DNA of 15,129 nucleotides from CAZAMT01 sp964486145 (GTDB lineage: Bacteria > Bacteroidota > Bacteroidia > Bacteroidales > JAAAOM01): the NCBI GenBank assembly GCA_964486145.1, contig CAZAMT010000070.1:1-15129 (forward strand), given 5' to 3'. A program made the translations under genes and the position numbers. Every line of letters starts with the position of its first letter. The first letter of the stretch is position 1. Shown here in pieces: positions 1 through 6,624 of this stretch. Below the pieces are notes generated by a model. The model was not told the origin of the DNA. It did not search any database and was given only the letters and a program-made list of their open reading frames with translations.

Positions 1-8
1 CTCCCCAA

Positions 9-43
9 AAACCTGATTGGGTTTGCGAGACCTGTCGGGGTTT
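9..43. repeat. Imperfect palindromic intergenic repeat (REP-like)
   Basis: Arms 9-20 and 31-43 pair imperfectly around a loop GTTTGCGAGA (21-30); the outer AAACC/GGTTT pairs are perfect and the inner GG/CC pairs close the loop. This resembles short palindromes scattered between genes in many Bacteroidota genomes. The rest of 44-224 shows no credible gene. That it is a multi-copy element is inferred; only one copy is in this window. Confidence 0.45.
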
Positions 44-153
44 AGATAATATCAACTGGACATCCCTTAAAGGATTCTTTAATTTAGCCATGAATATATG
101 TTCCCGAAAAAGGAAAGGGATTTTAGAACTACAATTAATGAGACAACGGAACA

Positions 154-173
154 TGCCTGCTCAAAGGCAGGTA
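154..173. repeat. Short hairpin downstream of the SNF2 gene
   Basis: CCTGC (156-160) pairs with GCAGG (167-171) across a 6-nt loop, and flanking bases extend the stem. A further TGCCTG follows at about 177. It lies about 50 nt past the stop of the SNF2 helicase, which is transcribed toward it, so it could help end that transcript. It lacks a clear T-run on either strand, so it is not called a terminator. Confidence 0.3.
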
Positions 174-224
174 CACTGCCTGATCATCACATTAGGGTTA
201 GAATGGTATGTTTATCAACATTAA

Positions 225-2534
225 TTATTCCCTGCGATTAAATATACTTTTAATAAAAGTTTTAACCCTTTTTGTAACCTTTGAGAAAATACCCGGGGTT
301 ACCCTTTGGCTTTTTCCGGATTGCCGGTTATGTGAACTACGCGCTTCCCCCGGTAATTCTTCCACAAACTTTTTATTTATCTCTTCACCTAACACCCTTG
401 TATTCACTTCATTGGCCAGATCGTCATTGTACCCTGATTTTCCAAATTTATAAGACTGAAATTTTTTAGTTTCCGTGTTGCCATCCATATCCACATCGGT
501 CAGTGCTTTAACAGAACTCATAAAGCTTTCCATGGTTACTTCGTCTGACCCTTCTTCCTCGATGACACCTTTGAACACAGATTTTTTAAAGTCGAGCAAA
601 TGCAATATCCGGTGCTCAATGGAATATTTAGCAATAAAGTTAAAAACGGCAATTTTTTTCTTTTGGCCAAGCCTGTATATCCTGGCAATGCGTTGTTCCA
701 ATACAGCGGGGTTCCATGGCAGGTCGACATTGATAAGTATATTGGCACTTTGCAGATTCACGCCTACGCCACCGGCATCAGTAGAGAGGAACAATTGCAC
801 ATCTTTGTCGTTGCTGAATTTCTCAATGATATCATTCCTTTGCTGGGCAGAAATATCTCCGTTCAGGTAAACAAACGTAAGTCCTTGCTTTTCCAGTTCC
901 TCAACGATAAGTTCGAACATCCTTTTCCATTGGCTGAAAATCACAATTTTATTGTCCCTGTTTTCGGTAAGTTCTTTAACCAGATCCGCGATATCCCTGA
1001 CTTTGTTACCGTCCCTGGTTTCCTGGTTCAGTATGTAGGTGCTGTCAGACACCATACGCATGCAGTTTAAGGCCATTAGCAATTGTTCCCTCTCTTCATC
1101 GGTCAGATACCCTTTCGAAATCCAACGATTTACCATACGGCATACTACATCGTAATAATCGAGGTGATCTGTCTTTTGCTTCTCTGTCATTTCAACAAAG
1201 AAGTTTTTGTCGATACGGCCGGGCAACTGGTCTGCTATTTCTTTTTTGGTTCGCCTTATCAGCAGAGGTTCAATTGATTTATTTATTGACCTTAAGTTTT
1301 TGTACCCGGTTAGTTTTCCGGATTCATCTAAGCGTTGATGGTTGTCAAGGAATTTGTACAGGGGGCCAAGTTGAAAACGGTCAACAAATTCAACGATGGA
1401 ATGTAATTCGTCGATCCGGTTTTCCAAAGGTGTACCGGTAAGGACGATGGTGTATTCGCTTTGTATCCTTTTCACCGTTTGGGCAGTTTTTGTCTTCCAG
1501 TTTTTAATCCGCTGCGCTTCATCAATAATTACCAAATCGGGATTCCACTCACTGATATATTCCAAATCGTTTTTGCAAACACCATAACTCATTATTTTAT
1601 AAAAAGACGCCTGGTTGTACAAGTCTTTTCTTTTGTGTATCAGTCCTTCAATAATCTGTGACTGGCGATCAGAAAACTTGTTGATTTCCCTTTTCCATTG
1701 ATATTTTAATGATGTGGGACAGATTACCAATATCCTTGAAACATCCAGGTAACGGGCAAACAATTCAACAGTGGCAATGGCTTGTATGGTTTTTCCCAGA
1801 CCCATTTCATCGGCCAGCAAAACACGGCCTGCAAGGAATGCTTTAATAACACCCTCTTTTTGGTATTTGTACAAATTCGCTTTTATAAGACCGTCAAATA
1901 TGTTGCTGTTAATTCCCTCATCAAATATTTTTTCCGCTATTTCCTTTCGTCTTTTTTCCTTTTTTTGCTGATCAATTTGTTCAAATACATCCGGATATAT
2001 TTTCAGCTCCGGATCTGCACCCTTATTCTTCTGAATAAAAACATCCACCTCTTCGATTTTTTCAGGTAACAGGTAACCGTTTGGGTCAAAAAATTCTGTT
2101 TCATAATCGTATTTGATACCAGGATCGGGTTTTTTAAGCCAAACCTGCCTATTATTGTTATAATCGATACTCAAAGAAGCATAGGTAATCCGGGGAGGTT
2201 TCTGATATATTTTTTGATATTTTTTATATTTTAGCAGCGAATGTAACACGTATTCAATGTGCTTACAAGTGCCTAAATTGTTGATGGCAAAATCGGGGCA
2301 CGAGCAAAAATTTGTGCTTACTGCCCCATCACGGATAGCCACTTTATAGGTGTTTTTGCTTATTGGATTATATACTTCAAAATCTGAAAAAACGGCATGG
2401 TCACCCATATTAGTGACATCAAATTTTTGTTCGACAGCAAACTGTTTTCTAAGAGCTGTTTGCCAGTCTTCAACGCTGATGTCATCGGGTTTGCGGTGAT
2501 AGGGGACTTTTTTGATACTGGTTGTGCTCATCAT
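225..2534 (-). CDS. SWIM-domain SNF2-family DNA helicase/translocase
   Basis: A Swi2/Snf2 superfamily 2 ATPase of 769 residues, expected to translocate on double-stranded DNA and remodel protein-DNA complexes in the cytoplasm. An N-terminal SWIM zinc finger is visible (C77, C79, C90, H92; CxC-x10-CxH). The helicase motifs follow in order: Walker A DEMGLGKT (242-249), DEAQ box (338-341), TGTP (366-369), and motif VI QRIARIYRLGQ (614-624) preceded by STDAGGVGVNLQ. The last 70 residues are a poorly conserved basic tail. Tandem ATGs at 2534 and 2531 both work as starts. It appears monocistronic, with no adjacent restriction or phage-defence partner apart from the decayed hsdM remnant about 900 nt away. 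Bacterial SWIM-SNF2 proteins are common and their targets mostly unknown, so the exact role is not assigned. Confidence 0.93.
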   Translation of the reverse strand: MMSTTSIKKVPYHRKPDDISVEDWQTALRKQFAVEQKFDVTNMGDHAVFSDFEVYNPISKNTYKVAIRDGAVSTNFCSCPDFAINNLGTCKHIEYVLHSLLKYKKYQKIYQKPPRITYASLSIDYNNNRQVWLKKPDPGIKYDYETEFFDPNGYLLPEKIEEVDVFIQKNKGADPELKIYPDVFEQIDQQKKEKRRKEIAEKIFDEGINSNIFDGLIKANLYKYQKEGVIKAFLAGRVLLADEMGLGKTIQAIATVELFARYLDVSRILVICPTSLKYQWKREINKFSDRQSQIIEGLIHKRKDLYNQASFYKIMSYGVCKNDLEYISEWNPDLVIIDEAQRIKNWKTKTAQTVKRIQSEYTIVLTGTPLENRIDELHSIVEFVDRFQLGPLYKFLDNHQRLDESGKLTGYKNLRSINKSIEPLLIRRTKKEIADQLPGRIDKNFFVEMTEKQKTDHLDYYDVVCRMVNRWISKGYLTDEEREQLLMALNCMRMVSDSTYILNQETRDGNKVRDIADLVKELTENRDNKIVIFSQWKRMFELIVEELEKQGLTFVYLNGDISAQQRNDIIEKFSNDKDVQLFLSTDAGGVGVNLQSANILINVDLPWNPAVLEQRIARIYRLGQKKKIAVFNFIAKYSIEHRILHLLDFKKSVFKGVIEEEGSDEVTMESFMSSVKALTDVDMDGNTETKKFQSYKFGKSGYNDDLANEVNTRVLGEEINKKFVEELPGEARSSHNRQSGKSQRVTPGIFSKVTKRVKTFIKSIFNRRE

Positions 2535-2568
2535 TATAAGTTTTATAAGGATAAAATTAAAGTGCCCG

Positions 2569-2580
2569 GCTTTTAAAAGC
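2569..2580. promoter_or_regulatory. 12-bp perfect palindrome upstream of SNF2 gene
   Basis: GCTTTTAAAAGC is perfectly self-complementary and lies 34 nt upstream of the SNF2 start codon. It could be a small operator or chance, since AT-rich palindromes arise easily. No matching -7 promoter box was found near it. The rest of the 2535-2770 gap between the divergent genes shows no gene. Confidence 0.2.
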
Positions 2581-2770
2581 TAAAAATGGAAAGTAAAGTT
2601 TTGAAGAAAGTATTAACAATTATCCTGATTTTATATTTTATTTCTTTTTGTGTTTATTTTTAACAACATTTTAAAGTAATTGTATGAATCGGATTTATCA
2701 AATTACCTCATCCTTGAAAGAAACCCCAGATTTATTTCAAAATGTTGTTTGAATGAAATAAGCTTAAATT

Positions 2771-3256
2771 ATGATGGACGAAGAATATAGTTTTGAGAAA
2801 ATTAAGAATCTCCCGATTTACAAAAAGGGGGAAGAAATTTTGACTGTTGTACTTCAAATTTGCGAATTAATTCCGGAAGATGATGCGAACCTTCAGCAAA
2901 TAAAAGAGATGATGATAAGTGATGCCAGTCAGTTAACTGTTAAAGTTGCAGGTGCTGAAAGCGGTGGTCTTTATGATATAAAAATGGAGGCGGCAGCTAT
3001 CATTCGCAAAGCAGCCCGGGATTTATTTGTATCAAACCATTCACTCACTATGTTTAGATTTAAAGAGGTAGAATATTTTCAGATTGTTCGTGACCTCCTT
3101 GAAGAATACAGGTTATTATTTATTGATTGGGTAAATGCATTTGATAAATGGGATTATATCATCGACAGGTGGGGCCTTTTTAATCCTCCCGGAGTAGGCC
3201 CATTTGATAAAGATCCGGATGAAGACATTCCATTTGATCCCAATGATCCGGATTGA
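2771..3256 (+). CDS. Conserved hypothetical helical protein with acidic C-terminal tail
   Basis: Function is not recognised. The 161-residue protein begins with amphipathic segments (FEKIKNLPIYKKGEEIL and onwards) that look like a four-helix-bundle fold. It then has a tryptophan-rich stretch with RWGLFNPPG (133-141) and ends in an acidic, proline-rich tail of DPD/DPN repeats (146-161). The order of helical body, aromatic linker and acidic tail is coherent along the whole length, which argues for a real gene. I recall similar proteins from other Bacteroidota but cannot confirm this here. There is no signal peptide or membrane segment. Tandem ATGs occur at 2771 and 2774. It is divergent from the SNF2 helicase (236-nt gap) and convergent with the decayed hsdM/transposase region. 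The acidic tail could bind a basic partner, but that is a guess. Confidence 0.8.
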   Translation: MMDEEYSFEKIKNLPIYKKGEEILTVVLQICELIPEDDANLQQIKEMMISDASQLTVKVAGAESGGLYDIKMEAAAIIRKAARDLFVSNHSLTMFRFKEVEYFQIVRDLLEEYRLLFIDWVNAFDKWDYIIDRWGLFNPPGVGPFDKDPDEDIPFDPNDPD

Positions 3257-3455
3257 CCACTTGATTTATTTATCTGAAAGATTTTTTCCTTTGCAGTACA
3301 ATGCTTTTTGGACAGCATGAGCAAATTCATAACTTTTTCAGGATGCATTTCATTCATCGCAGGTGTAAAATCCTGATACATCCGCATAAGGGATCAAGTA
3401 CATAAATAATCGTTGGTTTTTGAATTCTATCATCATCTTAAAATGGGTAGCCAAA

Positions 3456-3723
3456 AATTGAATTTCATCTTCAGCACCTCTTTTTCCGGAAAGCGTTTTC
3501 CAATCGCAAAACTCACCGTTATTTGTTTCGTTGCCCTCCACATCTTATGAGGTGTGGAAATTTCAATCCTTTGTTGTATGGCAGTTTATTTAATTCATCT
3601 AACATTTTCAGGAAAAGCAGGTAGGTGATTTGTTCAAGAAAGTCGCCATAACGTGCACAATCGTCATGTAAAACGTTAGCAAGATTCCATATTTTTGAAA
3701 TGATTGCTGTATCTGTCGTGTAA
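3456..3723 (-). pseudogene. 5' remnant of a type I restriction-modification methyltransferase gene (hsdM)
   Basis: Translation on the minus strand gives TTDTAIISKIWNLANVL, then YGDFLEQITYLLFLKM, DELNKLPYNKGLKFP and, in another frame after a short insertion, CDWKTLSGKRGAE. In that order these match the N-terminal helical domain of type I R-M modification subunits (HsdM). The ATG expected just before TTDTAII reads TAC, so the start is lost. A palindromic repeat (about 3518-3558) interrupts the frame between KFP and GEFCDW. Homology stops after about 85 residues; the catalytic N6-adenine methyltransferase domain (NPPF/Y motif) is absent. No hsdS or hsdR is present. Downstream, 3257-3455 holds broken coding-like sequence on the same strand that I cannot assign. 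This is a dead fragment. Confidence 0.75.
3518..3558. repeat. Palindromic repeat inserted in the hsdM remnant
   Basis: TCCACATC (3537-3544) pairs with GGTGTGGA (3551-3558) around a TTATGA loop, with one G-T wobble. The segment 3518-3555 interrupts an otherwise continuous HsdM-like reading (KGLKFP on one side, GEFCDWKTL on the other in a different frame), so it behaves like a short inserted element. It resembles palindromes common in Bacteroidota genomes. Its proximity to a REP-associated transposase pseudogene makes mobilisation by such an enzyme plausible but unproven. Confidence 0.5.
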
Positions 3724-4180
3724 TTAATTGTTAAATTTATCTTTATTCCAATATAAAGGATTTTCAATTATATATTTTGATATTTTTTCAAATTCACGGT
3801 TATTTCGAATAATGTGGTCGTGAAAACGGGATTGCCATGCAAAACCGGCATGGATTTCACGGGCATTTTTGGTTACCACAGATTTGTAGGAACCTAAAAT
3901 TGACGACAGGGTATTTTTACCCTGATTTTGAAAACGTTTTTGCCCTGCGGTTTTTGGTTTATCGTTCCAACCAATATTTATGTGCCATTGCCCCAATATC
4001 CGACAATTGCATTTTGTAGGGAGACGCAAAATTTTGCGTCACCACGACATCACCAAAATAACATTCCCGGCTTTGTGTGCAGATGGTTACAAAATAAGGT
4101 GCATTCCATCCATAATCCCAATTCTGTAATCGTGTTGTTTCTATTTTGTATTTACCTCTGAATTTTTTCACAATAACCAA
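3724..4180 (-). pseudogene. REP-associated tyrosine transposase (RAYT / IS200-like Y1 transposase), internally deleted
   Basis: The amino end from 4180 reads KKFRGKYKIETTRLQ and NWDYGWNAPYFVTICTQ and ends in HKYWLER, typical of the start of RAYT/IS200-like HUH transposases. A second frame ending at 3724 continues with LSSILGSYKSVVTKNA, FAWQSRFHDHIIRNN and YIIENPLYWNKDKF, the family's usual carboxyl end with its probable catalytic tyrosine helix. At about 3955-3975 the frames change and roughly 50 residues are missing, including the MPNHxH metal-binding histidine pair needed for strand cleavage. The gene is therefore inactive. An 18-bp palindrome (4023-4040) sits inside the amino-terminal part without breaking its frame. 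The stop codon lies directly against the hsdM remnant, on the same strand. Confidence 0.8.
4023..4040. repeat. 18-bp perfect palindrome inside the transposase pseudogene
   Basis: The sequence is exactly self-complementary: GACGCAAAA is followed by its reverse complement TTTTGCGTC. It encodes part of TQNFAS in the transposase reading frame. Palindromes with this GACGCAAAA core flanked by GTAG..CTAC recur in many Bacteroidota genomes (from memory, not checked), so it is probably a mobile repeat inserted in frame. Confidence 0.55.
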
Positions 4181-4240
4181 TTATGCTGCTAACATACATT
4201 AGGATTTCTTTTTAATTCAGTAATGCATTTGTAGATTGGC

Positions 4241-4582
4241 TCAGAGAAACTTCATAAATTTATTATGCTTGTCAACAAGCACCATTTTTGGCTCTAATGG
4301 TTTTTCCGATAGTGTGAAACCGGCAATAATGATTTCATCACCGATTTTGATTTTATGAGCTGCAGCTCCGTTCAGGCAAATGATTCCCGAATTTTTTTCA
4401 CCTTCCATCACATAGGTTTCCAGTCGTTCCCCGTTTGTAATATCCCAAACCGATACTTTTTCACCCAGATCCAAACCAGCAAGGTTTATTAATGCCATGT
4501 CAATGGTAATACTACCGATGTAATCCAGGTTAGCATCGGTAACGGTTGCCTTGTGAATTTTACTGCTCAAATAAAATTTCAT
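4241..4582 (-). CDS. panD: Aspartate 1-decarboxylase proenzyme
   Basis: Decarboxylates L-aspartate to beta-alanine for pantothenate and coenzyme A synthesis in the cytosol. The 113-residue length fits the family. PanD is made as a proenzyme that cuts itself at a Gly-Ser bond to form a pyruvoyl cofactor; here the site is YIGS with G23-S24. Other expected residues are present one position before the E. coli numbering: K8, R53, Y57 and N71 in the NGAAAH motif (71-76). Starts at ATG 4582, 27 nt after the trmO stop, so it is probably the last gene of a VOC-trmO-panD operon. No panB or panC is nearby. Actinobacterial-type PanZ regulation is not expected. Confidence 0.95.
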   Translation of the reverse strand: MKFYLSSKIHKATVTDANLDYIGSITIDMALINLAGLDLGEKVSVWDITNGERLETYVMEGEKNSGIICLNGAAAHKIKIGDEIIIAGFTLSEKPLEPKMVLVDKHNKFMKFL

Positions 4583-4609
4583 GGTAATCTATTTGTTTGG
4601 TTTGTAATT

Positions 4610-5143
4610 TTACTGTGACGGGTTTGTCTTTGTAATACCAAGCTCCTTTTCAGTATTCTCGTTTCGTTTACTTTCAACACAATCTATTAAAGGAATATAC
4701 GGTTTGATGTCCAGTACGGGAGTTCCATCAAAAGCATCAACACCTGATACATATAAAACACCGTTTTCAATTTTATTCAGTTTGATGGCTGAAAAACCAA
4801 TAGGATTAGGCCTTCGGGGAGTGCGCGTAGCAAAAAGTCCAAATTCTTTAGCAGAACCTGGTGGAGTAACCTTTGTATCCCATGAATTTACCAGGTGAAG
4901 ATGGTAAAAAACCAAAATGTATTCGTAGTCTTCTAATCCTTGCAATGCTTCATGATACGCTGTTAACAATTCAATATACCCTTCTCCTTCAGGTTTGAAC
5001 CTGCCTTGTCTGGGGGCACCGGTATTTCTGTTATAACTTGTATGAAAGGTGCCAATGGGTTCATAAACAATCTTTTCCTTTTGTTGTGCTTGCATAATAG
5101 AAATACTTAAAATTAGTCCGATTGGAATAAATAGAAAATTCAC
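4610..5143 (-). CDS. trmO: TsaA/TrmO-family protein (tRNA m6t6A37 methyltransferase-like) with hydrophobic N-terminus
   Basis: TrmO uses S-adenosylmethionine to N6-methylate t6A37 in ANN-decoding tRNAs. The core is clear: YEPIGTFHT at the start, the family signature TRTPRRPNPIGFS and DGTPVLDIKPY. The second, smaller domain of E. coli TrmO is absent, as in single-domain homologues. The GTG at 5143 lies 10 nt after the upstream VOC stop and adds NFLFIPIGLILSISIMQAQ, which looks like a signal peptide although it lacks the usual positive charge. An ATG at 5095 would give an ordinary cytosolic protein starting MQAQQKEK. The GTG is kept because of its tight spacing and the in-frame hydrophobic run. 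If the longer form is made, export would conflict with a tRNA substrate. The family assignment is firm; function and start are less so. Confidence 0.85.
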   Translation of the reverse strand: MNFLFIPIGLILSISIMQAQQKEKIVYEPIGTFHTSYNRNTGAPRQGRFKPEGEGYIELLTAYHEALQGLEDYEYILVFYHLHLVNSWDTKVTPPGSAKEFGLFATRTPRRPNPIGFSAIKLNKIENGVLYVSGVDAFDGTPVLDIKPYIPLIDCVESKRNENTEKELGITKTNPSQ

Positions 5144-5153
5144 GTAATTAAAA

Positions 5154-5531
5154 TTAATTGTTGATCAATGGCTTAATCTCAAAAAGGTTTTGATTTCTGT
5201 CTCTTATAAAATATGTTTCGCCTATTTTTGATTTTCTAACGTATGTATAATAGCTCTTTTTATTTGCTTTTTCATAAATCGCTGTAGCATTGGGCTGCAG
5301 CAAGCAAACGTGGTTAAACGAGGTAGTTGAAGTTTTTTCGTGCACGAACAATTCAAATTCAACCTGATTCACCGTTACATAATGAATTTCAACCGATTTA
5401 TCGATGTTGAATATGTTTTGAGAATCCATTGCGTTTAATTTAAATTGCCTGGTAACTGTTCCTCCTAAAATATCCTGGTAAAAACCGTAAAGATCGGCCT
5501 TTACTATATCTAATGCAATATGTTTTAACAT
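5154..5531 (-). CDS. VOC (glyoxalase/bleomycin-resistance) superfamily protein
   Basis: A 125-residue protein with the paired beta-alpha-beta-beta-beta arrangement of the vicinal oxygen chelate fold. The four metal-ligand positions of the fold appear filled: H4 (MLKHIAL), E60 (VEFELFVH), H74 (FNHVCL) and E118 (NLFEIKPL). This suggests a metal-dependent lyase, isomerase or dioxygenase rather than a metal-free binding protein. The RDRNQNLFEIKP ending is typical of the superfamily. The substrate cannot be told from sequence. The start is ATG 5531. It is the first gene of the run to trmO (10-nt gap) and panD, with a promoter-like -7 box and a dyad at 5608-5630. Confidence 0.8.
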   Translation of the reverse strand: MLKHIALDIVKADLYGFYQDILGGTVTRQFKLNAMDSQNIFNIDKSVEIHYVTVNQVEFELFVHEKTSTTSFNHVCLLQPNATAIYEKANKKSYYTYVRKSKIGETYFIRDRNQNLFEIKPLINN

Positions 5532-5607
5532 AAAATACGTTTTTGGTACTATTCATGCAGCAATGATAATACCCAGGTTAATTGCTCAACCAAGAATATT
5601 TGTCAAA

Positions 5608-5615
5608 CAAATTTA
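5608..5615 (-). promoter_or_regulatory. Bacteroidota-type -7 box for the VOC-trmO-panD operon
   Basis: Read on the minus strand this is TAAATTTG, an exact match to the TAnnTTTG -7 element used by the Bacteroidota primary sigma factor. It lies about 75 nt upstream of the VOC start codon. A matching TTG -33 element at the usual 19-21 nt spacing is not evident, so confidence is moderate. Confidence 0.4.
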
Positions 5616-5616
5616 A

Positions 5617-5630
5617 TGAGAAGATTCTCA
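5617..5630. promoter_or_regulatory. Inverted repeat next to the VOC promoter
   Basis: TGAGAA and TTCTCA are perfect inverse repeats separated by GA. The dyad sits immediately upstream of the candidate -7 box, between the -7 and -33 regions, where a bound repressor would block transcription. No regulator can be named. Confidence 0.3.
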
Positions 5631-5690
5631 AATTAGTTAATAATTGAAAAAAAGTGGATAGCAACGCTAAGAAAAAGAGAATAGCACTAC

Positions 5691-6107
5691 TCAGGCAATC
5701 TGTTTTATTTCTTTCAACAGCGCTTTTTTAGGTTTTACACCGGTAATGCGTTTTTCTACCTGTCCGTTTTTAAACAGAAGTAAGGTTGGAATGTTTCTGA
5801 TTTTATATTTCTGCGCCAATTGTTGGTTATGGTCAACATTTACTTTTCCGATAGTAATGTTTTCTTCGGACTCGGCAATATCATTTAATGATGGAGCAAT
5901 CATTTTACATGGCGCACACCAAGGTGCCCAAAAATCGACCAATACAACTTCATTTTGGCGAATGACGGTTTTAAAATTTTTATTATTGAGAATTTTTATT
6001 TTTTTACTCGTTTCAACTGCCGGTGTACTTTTTACTTTTTTATAACTATAACCTACGTAAATCATTACTGCTAAAATGAGCACTCCCGTTATTATCCAGA
6101 CTGTCAT
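5691..6107 (-). CDS. Membrane-anchored thioredoxin
   Basis: A thiol-disulfide oxidoreductase with a full thioredoxin domain (residues about 36-138): VDFWAPWCAPCK with the WCAPC active site at 63-67 and the cis-proline P107 in NIPTLLLF. Residues 3-20 form one transmembrane helix. There is no positive charge before the helix and a cluster (YKKVK) after it, so the positive-inside rule places the thioredoxin domain on the cytoplasmic side, unlike periplasmic TlpA/ResA types. The start is ATG 6107. It is the last gene of the run transporter-DUF302-DUF1847-thioredoxin, 22 nt after DUF1847. The membrane tether may position it near the transporter or the membrane-bound DUF302 protein; that link is inferred from position only. 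Confidence 0.9.
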   Translation of the reverse strand: MTVWIITGVLILAVMIYVGYSYKKVKSTPAVETSKKIKILNNKNFKTVIRQNEVVLVDFWAPWCAPCKMIAPSLNDIAESEENITIGKVNVDHNQQLAQKYKIRNIPTLLLFKNGQVEKRITGVKPKKALLKEIKQIA

Positions 6108-6129
6108 AAATTTATTGCTTTTTATTTTT

Positions 6130-6588
6130 CTATTTTTTTAAAACCTGCAATGACTGATGTTTTAACTTCCTATCTTTTACCACCAACGGGGTAACCGGTG
6201 CTTTTGATTTTGCATTGAAAATCATGTCATGGCCTAAGCACAACCCCATCATAACGTTTAGTTCCGTATTTTTCTCTTCCAAATATTTTGCTTGTCCGGC
6301 CGGGTTGCAAGATACACCTTTATATCCGGTAACCAAACTTTCAAAAGGAACTTTTCCGTATTTGCAATTCACTTTTTCGGTTTCCAGTCCTGCTTCGGTA
6401 AGGATCCTGTCCAATCGATCGGCTTCCCTGTTAAATGCAATGCAATTGGCAATGCCAATTCGTGTTATTTTGGCTTCTTTGGCATATTCGATGATTTCAG
6501 CCACACGGTCGATTTTTGGATTCAGTGAATCTTCTGCTATTTTAAGAATGCCTTTGTCTTTCTTGTTATATAATTCTGTAAAATTCAT
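6130..6588 (-). CDS. DUF1847 domain protein (putative metal-binding), N-terminally short
   Basis: The protein matches the core of the DUF1847 family: RIGIANCIAFNREAD (43-57), a central NCKYG (C75), SCNPAGQAKYLEE (C94) and GLCLGHDMIF (C117, H120, D121), followed by SKAPVTPLVVKDR. The evenly placed cysteines plus the GLCLGHD motif suggest metal or cluster binding, or a thiol function; no reaction is established for the family. Family members I recall carry an additional Cys-rich N-terminal segment, which this 152-residue protein lacks. The start is ATG 6588, with no upstream in-frame sign of the missing part. It sits between DUF302 (36-nt gap) and the membrane thioredoxin (22-nt gap), which would fit a cysteine protein serviced by that thioredoxin. 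Confidence 0.8.
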   Translation of the reverse strand: MNFTELYNKKDKGILKIAEDSLNPKIDRVAEIIEYAKEAKITRIGIANCIAFNREADRLDRILTEAGLETEKVNCKYGKVPFESLVTGYKGVSCNPAGQAKYLEEKNTELNVMMGLCLGHDMIFNAKSKAPVTPLVVKDRKLKHQSLQVLKK

Positions 6589-6624
6589 ATTTGTTGTAAT
6601 GTAACGTGTGTATTTCCTTTTGGT

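Noticed and set aside
208..2069. Several plus-strand open frames of 60-156 codons
   Set aside because: All lie antisense to the SNF2 helicase, which has every expected motif; they have no recognisable domains.
3154..3387. Minus-strand frame MRMYQDFTPAMNEMHPEKV
   Set aside because: Its second half is antisense to the 161-residue gene. The first half may be leftover coding sequence, but frames are broken and no family is recognised.
225..4180. SNF2 helicase plus hsdM remnant as an active defence island
   Set aside because: hsdM is a dead fragment, no nuclease or specificity subunit is present, and SWIM-SNF2 helicases are common outside defence loci.
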